From positions 1 through 20,835 of the forward strand of contig CABQCC010000016.1 in NCBI GenBank assembly GCA_902462495.1: DNA of 20,835 nt, written 5' to 3'. This DNA is from an uncultured Eubacterium sp. (GTDB taxonomy: Bacteria > Bacillota > Clostridia > Oscillospirales > Acutalibacteraceae). Below are positions 5,746 through 13,956 of the stretch, in pieces; positions within the stretch are counted from its first letter, which is position 1, and every line of letters starts with the position of its first letter. The notes under the pieces were generated by a model. That model had not been told where the DNA came from. It was given only the letters and a program-made list of their open reading frames with translations, and did not search any database. The position numbers and the translations under genes were made by a program.

Positions 5746-7452
5746 ATGAACGATAACGAATTAGAAGAGATACTTAATGAGATAAAAAATAATAAAGCAC
5801 CAAAAAAGGAATTGGACTCAGAGGAATTTGAGGATATACTCAGCAGTCTTAATTCTCAGCCTCTTGAGGAAAGAATCGAGAGCGAACAGCAGGCTTTGGC
5901 AGAGGAAAAAACCGACGAACCAAAAGAAGAACCCGTTGTTGAATCAATGCCGATTGACGAGCAGAAAGAGAAACTTCACGCCGAGCCTGAGCAGGACAAA
6001 TTTCATCTTGTATCGGAAGCTTTGCAGGAACAAGACGATGAGGACGATTTCAAACCGGCAAATGAAATTGTTGATTTGATTGAGGAAGAACCCGAACATA
6101 ACGAATATATTGAAATTACCGATGAACCTGTTGAGGAAGAACCGAGTGCGGAAGAAACCGAGAATGACGAAGAATACGAGGAAGAATATCCTGAAGAAAA
6201 CGAAAATGCAGACGCACAGCCGTCACATCAGGACGATGACAATAATGTGTATTTTTCCGAAATGGCAGAGCAGGTTGACGACAAAAAAGCAAAGAAAAAA
6301 GGCAAGGTTGCTGTCATTGTGATTGTTGTTTTGGCACTTGTTGTCGCTATTGCAGTCGGTGTTTATTTTTACTTTTTCAACGGTGCAAAAAATGAAGAAT
6401 CGACAACCGTAACAAAGGCACAGGCAACCGAAATTGTCACCGAAAAAGCACCGCTCGGACCTCAAAATCCGCTTACAGGCGAAACAGGCTATGACGAAAG
6501 TGCTCTCACACAGCGTCCTGTTGCCGTTGTTGTTGAAAACGAATATTCAACTTCATCCGTAAGACCGCAGTGGGGACTTGCGGATGCGGATATAGTCCTT
6601 GAGGGCGAAAGCGAATTCTCAACAAGAATGTTGCTTTTCTGGGCAGATTACAACAAAGTTCCGGAGCAAGTAGGTCCGGCACGCTCTGCACGACCACCGT
6701 TTATTCGCTTTTCACAGTTGTTCAACGCTGTGTTCATCCACGCAGGTCTTTCCCGTTCAAAGGACAATTATGTCGGCGCAGACGAAGTGTTTAAGAACGA
6801 AAATGTTGACCACATCAATCTTTTGAGTTTTTCGGAATCAAGTTCGTATTTCCACAGAGATAAGAGCAGAACAAGCACAATCGAGCACACAGGCTGTCTT
6901 ATGGGTGCACATACTGCCGAGATGCTTCAAAAGTCAAATATTAATTTGAAATTGAACGAAAGCAAGTTCACAAAACTTCAATTTAATGACGAGGCTAAGG
7001 CATTGTCAACAAACACCGCTAATGAGGTTTCGTTCAGATGGTCAAAGGGTTATTGTCCAAAGGTCGGCAAGTATAGTTACGATGCAGAAAAGCATAAGTA
7101 CACAACAACCGATTTTGATTCAAAGTACGGCACTTCGGGTGTTGAGTGGGAAAACTTGATTTTCTTGCTTGACGAAACAGAATATATCGTTAAGCATAAT
7201 TACAAGCACGCAGGCAACAGCGAAACTTATTGTAACTATAAGTTGTCGGGCGGCAAGGGAATTGTTTGCTCCGAGGGCACTTGTGTTGAAATCACATGGG
7301 GCGTTAAGGACGGCAAACTTTGGATGAAGGACGCACAGGGTAATGAGGTAAAACTAAATCCGGGCAAGTCATACATCGGCTATGGTTCATCCAACCACGG
7401 CGGATATTATGAGGTTTCAGGCGCAACAACAAGCGATTCGACAACCGAGTAA
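5746..7452 (+). CDS. DUF3048-domain membrane protein (YerB-like) with acidic N-terminal region
   Basis: The 568-residue protein has three parts. Residues 1 to about 175 are very rich in Glu/Asp and look disordered. A Lys-rich stop-transfer stretch (KKAKKKGK) precedes one hydrophobic segment at about 188-211 (VAVIVIVVLALVVAIAVGVY), giving an inside-to-outside topology. The outer part from about residue 235 is a DUF3048 domain: NPLTGE, RPVAVVVEN, RPQWGLADADIVLE, EGESEFSTRMLLFW, VGPARSARP and the later HTGCLMG. The biochemical role of DUF3048/YerB is not established; it is a surface-exposed protein in Firmicutes. The start is the ATG at 5746, not the one at 5728, because AAAGGA at 5731-5736 is correctly spaced only for the former. 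The gene is monocistronic, with its own promoter and terminator. Confidence 0.85.
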   Translation: MNDNELEEILNEIKNNKAPKKELDSEEFEDILSSLNSQPLEERIESEQQALAEEKTDEPKEEPVVESMPIDEQKEKLHAEPEQDKFHLVSEALQEQDDEDDFKPANEIVDLIEEEPEHNEYIEITDEPVEEEPSAEETENDEEYEEEYPEENENADAQPSHQDDDNNVYFSEMAEQVDDKKAKKKGKVAVIVIVVLALVVAIAVGVYFYFFNGAKNEESTTVTKAQATEIVTEKAPLGPQNPLTGETGYDESALTQRPVAVVVENEYSTSSVRPQWGLADADIVLEGESEFSTRMLLFWADYNKVPEQVGPARSARPPFIRFSQLFNAVFIHAGLSRSKDNYVGADEVFKNENVDHINLLSFSESSSYFHRDKSRTSTIEHTGCLMGAHTAEMLQKSNINLKLNESKFTKLQFNDEAKALSTNTANEVSFRWSKGYCPKVGKYSYDAEKHKYTTTDFDSKYGTSGVEWENLIFLLDETEYIVKHNYKHAGNSETYCNYKLSGGKGIVCSEGTCVEITWGVKDGKLWMKDAQGNEVKLNPGKSYIGYGSSNHGGYYEVSGATTSDSTTE

Positions 7453-7480
7453 AATCGAATATAGCACAACGCAAAACAAA

Positions 7481-7515
7481 AAGGTGATGAACCAAATCGG
7501 TTCACCGCCTTTTTT
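7481..7515 (+). terminator. Rho-independent terminator of the DUF3048 gene
   Basis: AAGGTGATGAACC (7481-7493) pairs with GGTTCACCGCCTT (7499-7511), allowing one G-U pair and one mismatch. It has a 5-base loop and a run of T residues (7510-7515). It ends 12 bp from the stop codon of the convergent recombinase gene. Confidence 0.85.
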
Positions 7516-7527
7516 CTTCATCAACAA

Positions 7528-9201
7528 TTATCTCATTGATTCTTCGTAAGCCTTGATCATTTTCTTACTATTACTACCTGCACGGCTCGTAAGGTTTTGA
7601 AGGGTTTTAGTGACTGTTGTTCCGGCTTTTAAGTGTATCTCAAAGCGTGTTATTTCCTCGTCGGGATATACCGTAATATCGCTTATATATCGGTCAACAA
7701 ACGCTCTGTCGATTTCCTCACCGTCAATGTGCTTTTCCGCCGCTTTCAGTATGGCTTTAATTTCGGCAAGCTCTTTTTTCATCTCTCGTTCGGTTTTTGA
7801 TGTTTTGTTCAGGGCGTTTATTTTTTTCTCAATGTCCTTGATTTCGTTATCACAGTCGGCAGTCATTCGTATGAATTCGCTGTCGTTCATTCTTCCGTCA
7901 GCGTTGTATTGCAATAATTTCGCTTTCATTTTTTGCCGTGTGATAAGTTCTTGGTTCAGCCTGTTAAGCTCGTCTTTGTTTTCGTTTGTGTCAAGGATTT
8001 CGGACACAAGTTTAAGCACACACGCCGAGAGTTCCTCAATATGCTGTTGCCCCGATTTGAAAATGTCTTCGATAATCGGCTTGATTTCGCTTTCGTAAAT
8101 CGCTCTGCTCGGACAGCTTGATGCACCGTTTTTAATCTTGCCCGAGCATACCCACTTTGAGATTTTTTCTCCGCCCTTGCTTACTGCGTCCTTGCGATAG
8201 TAGGGCATACCGCAGTGCGCGCATATTAGTTTGCCTGTCAGCAGGTTTTGATGCACCGTCTTGTGCTGTGCCGTGATTACATCCTGGCTTCGCATATACA
8301 GCACTTCGTTTGCCTTGTTCCACAATTCCTCGCTGACGATTGCAGGTACTGTTTCGCCGCTTTCATCTTTATACATAACCCATTCTTCCTCCGGCAAAAA
8401 CTTTTGCTTTTTGGTGAACAGGTCAGTAATTCGCACCTTGTTTCCGGCATAGTAACCCTTGTATTTCGGGTTGCGTATGATGTTGCTCATCGTAGAATGG
8501 GACAGCATTTTGCCCTTTGAATTTCGTATTCCTTTTTGGTAAAAATGCTTTTCCAGTTGCTTCATACTGAATTTTCCCGTGGCGTACATTTCAAACAGTT
8601 CTCGCACGAAGTCGGCTTGCGTCTCGTCAATCATCAGCTTGCCGTCTTTTTTGATGTAGCCGTACATATTGTTCGTGCCGAGTACAGTCCCTTTTTTGAT
8701 AGCTTGCTGATGACCGAACCGCACACGATTAGAGATTTTTCTCGACTCGTCTTGCGCCATAGATGACATAATCGTCAGCCTTAATTCGCTGTCCTCGTCA
8801 AGCGTATTTATGTTGTCGTTTTGAAAATACACAGCCACACCGCTTGATAAAAGTTCACGGGTAAAGCGAATACTGTCCAGCGTGTTACGGGCAAATCTCG
8901 ACACCTCTTTGGTTACAATCAGGTCAAACATTCCTGCCTTTGCGTCCTCAATCATTTCGTTGAATCGCTCACGCTTTGCAGTCGATACGCCCGATATGCC
9001 CTCGTCAACATAGCCGTCAACATATTCCCAATTCGGATTTTTCCTGATGAAATCGGTATAATATGTTATTTGGTTATCAAGTGAATTTAACTGCACATTA
9101 AAATCCGTGCTGACACGAGCGTAAAATGTCACTCGCAACGGCAGGTTCATAAAGTTGATATTTTCTTTTCTGATTCTCTCACGAGTTGAATATATATCCA
9201 T
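7528..9201 (-). CDS. Large serine recombinase (transposon/ICE integrase)
   Basis: This is a site-specific recombinase of 557 residues that excises or integrates DNA through a phosphoserine link. The resolvase-type catalytic domain has YARVS with nucleophile Ser31, then DEGISG near residue 67 and the Arg-rich SRFARNT at 101-107. A recombinase domain (about 170-270) is followed by a zinc ribbon with Cys327, Cys330, Cys352 and Cys363, a long charged coiled-coil region (about 385-500) and a basic tail. The ATG at 9201 is preceded by AAAGGAG with seven bases between, so the upstream TTG extension is rejected. The gene is intact. Its stop codon sits at the border of the DUF3048 locus, as expected for an integrase at the end of an element. 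Confidence 0.95.
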   Translation of the reverse strand: MDIYSTRERIRKENINFMNLPLRVTFYARVSTDFNVQLNSLDNQITYYTDFIRKNPNWEYVDGYVDEGISGVSTAKRERFNEMIEDAKAGMFDLIVTKEVSRFARNTLDSIRFTRELLSSGVAVYFQNDNINTLDEDSELRLTIMSSMAQDESRKISNRVRFGHQQAIKKGTVLGTNNMYGYIKKDGKLMIDETQADFVRELFEMYATGKFSMKQLEKHFYQKGIRNSKGKMLSHSTMSNIIRNPKYKGYYAGNKVRITDLFTKKQKFLPEEEWVMYKDESGETVPAIVSEELWNKANEVLYMRSQDVITAQHKTVHQNLLTGKLICAHCGMPYYRKDAVSKGGEKISKWVCSGKIKNGASSCPSRAIYESEIKPIIEDIFKSGQQHIEELSACVLKLVSEILDTNENKDELNRLNQELITRQKMKAKLLQYNADGRMNDSEFIRMTADCDNEIKDIEKKINALNKTSKTEREMKKELAEIKAILKAAEKHIDGEEIDRAFVDRYISDITVYPDEEITRFEIHLKAGTTVTKTLQNLTSRAGSNSKKMIKAYEESMR

Positions 9202-9328
9202 ATTTTTACTCCTTTCCAAGCAGACAATATCACAAATAATTTCTATTATCCAGCTTTATTTTACAGTATTTTACCCTTGCGTTCATTAGGGGATTGATAC
9301 CTGTTTTGGTAATGTTTTACAGAGCTTT

Positions 9329-9568
9329 TCAGTTTGTTTTTCCGTATCTGCGATTGACTTCCACGATGATTTTTCCCATCAATTTGCGATAGGTTTTGTC
9401 GTCAATGGCATTTTGATTCAGCAAGGTATTTGCAAAATGCTGCATCCAAAGCTCCGTGCTGATTCTCTCATCGGCAATGTTTTGTGTATTGATTTTCAGC
9501 TCACTCCCGCTTGATTTTTCAATACTATTATTGCCTGATGCTTTAGAATTTATTTCCTTTGCTGCCAT
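9329..9568 (-). CDS. Small recombinase-associated protein
   Basis: The 79-residue product has a Ser/Asn-rich first third and a helical remainder (ELWMQHFANTLLNQNAIDDKTYRKL, then IIVEVNRRYGK). The helical part resembles the short SHOCT-like helical module found in small proteins encoded next to serine recombinases on Firmicutes elements; function unknown. It lies 127 bp upstream of the recombinase on the same strand. The start is uncertain: ATG 9568 or an upstream in-frame GTG 9580. A strong AAAGGAGG lies on this strand but about 20 bases before the GTG, too far for a normal start. Confidence 0.6.
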   Translation of the reverse strand: MAAKEINSKASGNNSIEKSSGSELKINTQNIADERISTELWMQHFANTLLNQNAIDDKTYRKLMGKIIVEVNRRYGKTN

Positions 9569-9580
9569 AAGGCAACACAC

Positions 9581-10094
9581 TTATTATGATTTTATATCTG
9601 CCTCCTTTAATTTGATTTGCCTTTCGTTGTAAATTTGTAGTTCATATTAACCTCCAGTTTTGCTCACAGGCTTTCACAAATCGCCTGTAAGTCGTTTTTA
9701 GTTTTATTCCGACGAGTTACTCTATTTTAGAGCGAACTCGTCAATTTTTGCTCACAGCGTTGCCTGATTTTTCATAAATAGGTTTATCATACGGCAACAC
9801 CCAAGTGAATACGCAAAAGCCTTGATTTTCTGCGAAAAACAGCCTTTACTGCATACGAATTTGGAATCATACGCAAAAGTATTACGAATCGAAAAGCCGA
9901 CAGGCTTTGCCGGACGGCGTTTTCGGGCATTTCAATGCCCGAAAATCATACCCCTTTATCCTGCTTTAAAATCGACGGCTTGAAATTCGCTCCAAAACCC
10001 ACTCAAAAGCCATCAATTTTCGTTTCAAAAATCATAAAATTTCAAAATCAAAGCCTTTCATATTCTTTGCCGATAAACCCTAAAGCACGGTGCA
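9581..10094. other. Non-coding, hairpin- and repeat-rich region of the mobile element
   Basis: No credible gene was found on either strand. The region holds a long hairpin at 9711-9742 (GACGAGTT paired with AACTCGTC, with inner CTCTA/TAGAG), and a near-perfect 26-bp palindrome at 9920-9945 (arms TTTTCGGGCATT and AATGCCCGAAAA). It also has a 12-bp direct repeat TTTTGCTCACAG at 9658-9669 and 9746-9757, and an 11-bp direct repeat ATACGCAAAAG at 9809-9819 and 9869-9879. Such clustering between a recombinase and a small replication/regulatory-type protein would fit an origin of transfer or a control region of the element, but this is inference. Confidence 0.5.
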
Positions 10095-10379
10095 TTAAAT
10101 CTTGTTGACCGTGTATAGATTGCTCTTTTGCTCGCCGCCGATAAACCGCTTCGAGATCGTTATGTACCCGCCGCTTTCAAGCGAACGCAAAACTTTTCTG
10201 CAAGTGGATGCACACATCGAACAGCTTTTTGCAATCATAGGTACCGACCAAAAACTTTGCCCCGCCGAGTCCTTTGCCCGAACAAGAAAAGAATAAACGA
10301 TGAACTCGTTGGGCGATAACCGTTCATCAAAAATCCTGTTCGGCAAAAGAAAAAATTGACCGCTGCAATTTTTACGCAT
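10095..10379 (-). CDS. Small winged helix-turn-helix protein (element regulator or Rep-like)
   Basis: The 94-residue product is almost all one winged-helix domain. The segments are LSPNEFIVYSFLVRAKD (helix), SFWSVPMIAKSCSMCASTCRKVLRSLE (turn-recognition helix pair) and GGYITISKRF...SNLYTV (wing). This arrangement is like the N-terminal domain of RepA-type replication initiators and small regulators of Firmicutes integrative elements; which role applies is not decided. The ATG at 10379 has GGAGGG five bases upstream, so the longer start at 10397 is rejected. Two 25-bp near-identical repeats upstream (10459 and 10556) may be its binding sites or promoters. Confidence 0.7.
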   Translation of the reverse strand: MRKNCSGQFFLLPNRIFDERLSPNEFIVYSFLVRAKDSAGQSFWSVPMIAKSCSMCASTCRKVLRSLESGGYITISKRFIGGEQKSNLYTVNKI

Positions 10380-10458
10380 ACGAAACCCTCCTTCCAAATT
10401 ATTCGAGAGAATATTTTTGTAAAGTGAAAACCAAAAAGAAAAGCACTTAGAAAAAACT

Positions 10459-10483
10459 CCCTCTACTATACGGAGAAAAATTC
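10459..10483. repeat. 25-bp direct repeat, copy 1
   Basis: This matches 10556-10580 at 23 of 25 bases (CCCTCTA, two variable bases, ATACGGAGAAAAATTC). It is 80 bp upstream of the small winged-helix gene start. The variable position falls in a TATAGT-like hexamer on the minus strand. Confidence 0.8.
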
Positions 10484-10555
10484 CCGTTTTGTTCGGGTGT
10501 TTTTCAAAATTTTTTACACCTTGTTTACATTTGATTTCACCATAACAAAAAATAC

Positions 10556-10580
10556 CCCTCTATAATACGGAGAAAAATTC
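10556..10580. repeat. 25-bp direct repeat, copy 2
   Basis: This is the second copy of the repeat at 10459, with starts 97 bp apart and in the same orientation. On the minus strand the variable hexamer reads TATTAT here. Confidence 0.8.
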
Positions 10581-10653
10581 AAGTTTCGTTGATGTGTTTT
10601 TAGAAATAATATTTGAGTTAGTACTAAAATTTACTTGTTTGTCGTTTGCAACG

Positions 10654-10682
10654 TTGTTTGTAAAATAGAATTATGATATAAT
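10654..10682 (+). promoter_or_regulatory. Promoter for the DUF2075 helicase gene
   Basis: TTGTTT (10654-10659) and a perfect TATAAT (10677-10682) are spaced by 17 bases, 38 bp before the ATG at 10721. The ribosome binding site GAGG lies at about 10709-10712. Confidence 0.6.
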
Positions 10683-10720
10683 AATCACATTAAGAATGAC
10701 TAAGGAATCGAGGAAAAAGT

Positions 10721-12862
10721 ATGAATAAAAATCCACGATGCTTATACAATAATACTTTTGATGAATTTATAAATGAAGACGCAAACGCAATATTAGGTGA
10801 ATTGTTTGACCGTTATCACGGTAACGCTTTGACCACAACGATTGAAGCATGGAAGAATGAAATTACAATTATGCAAGACGTAATTTCGCAATTAGAAAAT
10901 TATGACGGCAAAATTATATTTGAATATGACATACCACGATTAGGCAAGAGGGTTGATGTCGTTCTTCTATTAAACGGAATCATTTTTTGTTTGGAATTTA
11001 AGAATGGCGAGAAAAATATTCTTGAAAATGATATTGACCAAGTGCTTGATTATGCTCTTGATTTGAAAAATTTTCATAAGCTGAGCGAAGATAAAATTAT
11101 AGTTCCTATATTGATTGCAACAGAGTATAAAAATCATACAGATATAATTCAAACGTCTATCTATGATGATAAGGTTGTCAATCCGTTAGTTACAGGCAAA
11201 ACTGGATTATTAGATGTGCTTTCTAAAATACTTTTCCGTTATCCAAACGAGTCAGAAGTTGATGATAATTGGATTATAAGTCCTTATGCACCAACACCGA
11301 CAATCATTGAAGCAGCAAGATCTCTTTATGAAAATCATTCTGTCGAAAATATAACAAGGCATGAGGCGGACAAGGTTTCAACTGACAGAACAATATCATA
11401 TATTCTCAAGGTAATAAACGATAGTAAAACAAACGGAGAAAAGAGTATTTGCTTTGTAACCGGTGTTCCGGGAGCAGGCAAAACACTTGTTGGACTTGAT
11501 GTAGCAATTAAACAAACTTATCAAGGACAAGATGTTCCTGTTGAAGACGAAGGTGCAGTGTACCTTTCCGGTAATGGACCTTTGGTAGCAGTTTTAACTG
11601 AAGCTCTTGCACAGGATAATCGTAAAAAATGTATAGCGTCCGGTGAGAAAAAGAAGCTCACAGACTCCAGAAGAGAAGTTAGCAAGTCTATCCAAATGAT
11701 TCACAGATACCGTGACAATATGCTTGCTAAAATAAAAAATCCTGTTGAGAACGGTATATTGGAAATTGATACTGAAAAAGCAATTAAGATGGAAAAATCC
11801 GGCTTTGGTGAAGTGGAGCATGTTGCAATATTTGACGAGGCACAACGCTCGTGGACACATAAAAGGTTAGCAGATTATCTCAAACGAGGCGGTACTTATG
11901 GCAACAAATTAAAAGTGCCCAATTTCCCAATGTCAGAAGCGGAATTTTTGATTTGGTCATTAGATCAAAGAGAGGATTGGGCAACTATTGTTTGCTTAGT
12001 TGGCGGTGGTCAAGAAATAAACACCGGCGAAGCAGGTATCTCAGAATGGATTAACGCCTTAAATCATACTTTCCCTGATTGGAAGGTGTATATTTCACCA
12101 AAATTGACCGAAGCTGAATATGCAGAAGGTAAAGTAAACGAACTTTTAGAGAAGAATAATAATGTTACATATTCAGATGATTTGCATCTTGGTGTATCTT
12201 TAAGATCTTTTAGAGCAGAAAAATTGTCCGCCTTTGTTCATTCCTTGTTGAGTTTTGAAGATAATGCGGCAGAATTGTATCAAGAAATCAAAGATAAATA
12301 TCCGATTGTTTTAACACGAGATATTCAAAAAGCTAAAAGCTGGTTGCATCAAAAAGTAAGAGGTAGCGAGAGGACGGGCGTGTTAGTGACAAAAGAGTCT
12401 GCTCGTTTCAAACCGCTTGGAATTCATATATTGCCTTCCGGCGATGAAAATGCAGTTCATTGGTTTTTGGATGATAAGGTGGATACCAGATCGTCAAATT
12501 ATCTTGAGGATGCCGCAACGGAAATTCAAGTTCAAGGATTGGAATTAGATTATACGTGTTTGCTTTGGGATGCCGATATGCGATATGAAAATGGAGAGTG
12601 GCATTTTTACAAATTCAACGGCCATTCAAAATGGAATGAGCAAATCGCAGCAGATAGTGAAAATAAAAAAGAATTGCAAAAATATATGCTCAATGCTTAT
12701 CGTGTTTTACTAACTCGTGCAAGGTCGGGTATGGTGATTTGTGTGCCGTATGGTAATGGCAATAAAACATCTACCGGCTTTTGGGAGGACAGCACACGTC
12801 TACCGGAGTATTATAATGGAACTTATGAATATTTGAAAAGCTTGGGAATTGAAGAAATTTAA
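10721..12862 (+). CDS. DUF2075 DNA/RNA helicase with N-terminal PD-(D/E)XK-like nuclease region
   Basis: This is a 713-residue protein. The N-terminal region carries VDVVLLLNGIIFCLEFK with Asp79 and E92-F-K94, followed by Gln107 (DQVLDYALDLK); this order of D, ExK and Q is the PD-(D/E)XK nuclease pattern. The second part is an SF1-type ATPase of the DUF2075/Schlafen group 3-like family: Walker A GVPGAGKT at 248-255, Walker B IFDEAQR at 370-376, a QGLELDYTCLLWD segment and LLTRARSGMVI near the C-terminus as the arginine-finger motif. It likely unwinds and cuts nucleic acid in the cytosol. Such stand-alone genes occur in defence islands, so a phage-defence role is plausible but inferred. It has its own promoter. 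Confidence 0.87.
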   Translation: MNKNPRCLYNNTFDEFINEDANAILGELFDRYHGNALTTTIEAWKNEITIMQDVISQLENYDGKIIFEYDIPRLGKRVDVVLLLNGIIFCLEFKNGEKNILENDIDQVLDYALDLKNFHKLSEDKIIVPILIATEYKNHTDIIQTSIYDDKVVNPLVTGKTGLLDVLSKILFRYPNESEVDDNWIISPYAPTPTIIEAARSLYENHSVENITRHEADKVSTDRTISYILKVINDSKTNGEKSICFVTGVPGAGKTLVGLDVAIKQTYQGQDVPVEDEGAVYLSGNGPLVAVLTEALAQDNRKKCIASGEKKKLTDSRREVSKSIQMIHRYRDNMLAKIKNPVENGILEIDTEKAIKMEKSGFGEVEHVAIFDEAQRSWTHKRLADYLKRGGTYGNKLKVPNFPMSEAEFLIWSLDQREDWATIVCLVGGGQEINTGEAGISEWINALNHTFPDWKVYISPKLTEAEYAEGKVNELLEKNNNVTYSDDLHLGVSLRSFRAEKLSAFVHSLLSFEDNAAELYQEIKDKYPIVLTRDIQKAKSWLHQKVRGSERTGVLVTKESARFKPLGIHILPSGDENAVHWFLDDKVDTRSSNYLEDAATEIQVQGLELDYTCLLWDADMRYENGEWHFYKFNGHSKWNEQIAADSENKKELQKYMLNAYRVLLTRARSGMVICVPYGNGNKTSTGFWEDSTRLPEYYNGTYEYLKSLGIEEI

Positions 12863-12898
12863 CGGTTGCTCAAAATCCCGAATTTGCAGAGGTGGATT

Positions 12899-13585
12899 AT
12901 GAAAATAACATACATTAACCACAGTGGATTTTTGGTTGAAACCGAGAACTGCTATTATGTTTTTGATTATTACAAAGGCGAGATGCCGAGGCTTGATAAA
13001 AGCAAGGAAGTTGTCGTCTTTTGCAGTCACTTTCACCAAGACCATTTCAACCCGAAAATCTTTGAAATTCTTGATGATATGGGTGTGAATTATCAGGCTG
13101 TTTTGGCGAAAGATATCAGCAAAAAGAAGTATCCTGCCGGTGTGAAAGTCACGACGGCTTACCACGATCAAACCTACATTCTTGACAACGGCACACAGGT
13201 TACTACGCTTCTTTCAACCGACAGCGGTGTTGCTTTTATCGTCAAGACAAGCGAGGGCTTGATTTACCACGCAGGTGATTTGAACGATTGGCATTGGGAA
13301 GGTGAGACGGAAGCCGATAACCGCCACATGTCCTCTATGTACCGTACCGAGATTGATAAAATCAAGGGCGCTCATTTTGATGCTGCATTCGTTCCCCTTG
13401 ACCCACGGCAGGAGAAACATTATGCCGACGGTATGCTTTATTTTTTGAAACATGTCAATTGCAACGCCGTTTTTCCTATGCATTATTGGAACGAGCCGAG
13501 CGTGATTGATAGGCTTATCACCGAATATCCGCAGTATAAATCACGAATAAAAAACACAGAATCAGCAAAAGGAGAAGAAATATGA
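12899..13585 (+). CDS. Metallo-beta-lactamase-fold hydrolase
   Basis: The 228-residue cytosolic protein has the zinc-binding motif H44-F-H46-Q-D48-H49, Asp127 in HAGDLND and His195 in FPMHYW, so a complete dinuclear metal site of the MBL superfamily is present. The substrate is unknown; this compact form resembles UlaG/YycJ-like and general MBL hydrolases rather than antibiotic-degrading lactamases. The start is the ATG at 12899, because AGAGGTGG lies just upstream; an in-frame TTG at 12866 has no support. It overlaps the following glyoxalase-like gene by four bases (ATGA), showing translational coupling. Only 36 bp and no terminator separate it from the DUF2075 gene, so read-through is possible. 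Confidence 0.88.
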   Translation: MKITYINHSGFLVETENCYYVFDYYKGEMPRLDKSKEVVVFCSHFHQDHFNPKIFEILDDMGVNYQAVLAKDISKKKYPAGVKVTTAYHDQTYILDNGTQVTTLLSTDSGVAFIVKTSEGLIYHAGDLNDWHWEGETEADNRHMSSMYRTEIDKIKGAHFDAAFVPLDPRQEKHYADGMLYFLKHVNCNAVFPMHYWNEPSVIDRLITEYPQYKSRIKNTESAKGEEI

Positions 13586-13938
13586 GCTTTAGAATGATTC
13601 ACGAAAACTATAATGTTTCCGATTTGGATAGGTCGATTAAGTTTTATGACGATGCGCTTGATTTGCACGAGGTCAGACGAAAAACCACCGACGATTTTAT
13701 TATCGTTTATTTGACCAATGATTCAAGCGATTTTGAGCTTGAGCTTACTTGGCTTAAAGAACATCCGCAGCCTTATGATTTGGGCGAATGTGAATTTCAT
13801 TTGGCATTTAAGGCAGATGATTTTGATTTGGCACATAAAAAGCACGAAGAAATGGGCTGTATTTGCTTTGAAAATCCTGAAATGGGTATCTATTTTATCG
13901 AAGACCCGGACGGCTATTGGCTCGAAATTTTACCGTGA
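13582..13938 (+). CDS. Glyoxalase I / VOC-family protein
   Basis: This is a 118-residue vicinal-oxygen-chelate protein, near the usual glyoxalase I length. The four metal ligands of GloA-type enzymes can be placed at His7 (MIHENYNV), Glu54 (FELELTW), His73 (EFHLAF) and Glu115 (YWLEIL), with the diagnostic EDPDGYWLEI ending. It could be a lactoylglutathione-lyase-like enzyme removing methylglyoxal as a thiol adduct; clostridia often lack glutathione, so the thiol cofactor is open. The start overlaps the stop of the MBL hydrolase gene and has GGAG upstream (AAAGGAGAAG). The pairing with an MBL-fold hydrolase recalls glyoxalase I plus II, although this hydrolase is not clearly glyoxalase II. Confidence 0.88.
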   Translation: MSFRMIHENYNVSDLDRSIKFYDDALDLHEVRRKTTDDFIIVYLTNDSSDFELELTWLKEHPQPYDLGECEFHLAFKADDFDLAHKKHEEMGCICFENPEMGIYFIEDPDGYWLEILP

Positions 13939-13956
13939 TTAAGTTACACTATAATA

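Noticed and set aside
7610..8098. Plus-strand open frame of 162 codons opposite the recombinase
   Set aside because: It is antisense to the well-supported recombinase coiled-coil region, has Ser/Phe-rich low-complexity composition, and lacks homology features.
9658..9879. CRISPR-like short repeats
   Set aside because: There are only pairs of 11-12 bp repeats with unequal spacing, no array and no cas genes.
9580..10094. tRNA or known riboswitch in the non-coding stretch
   Set aside because: The hairpins do not form a cloverleaf with a T-loop GTTCRA motif, nor do they match any riboswitch core I know.
12866..13585. Longer MBL hydrolase starting at TTG 12866
   Set aside because: The AGAGGTGG ribosome binding site lies inside that extension and points to the ATG at 12899, where family homology starts.
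13582..13938. Fosfomycin-resistance (FosA/FosB) identity for the VOC gene
   Set aside because: The ligand order and the N-terminal HENYNV and C-terminal DPDGYWLEI motifs fit glyoxalase I-type proteins better; no Fos-specific potassium-loop motif is seen.
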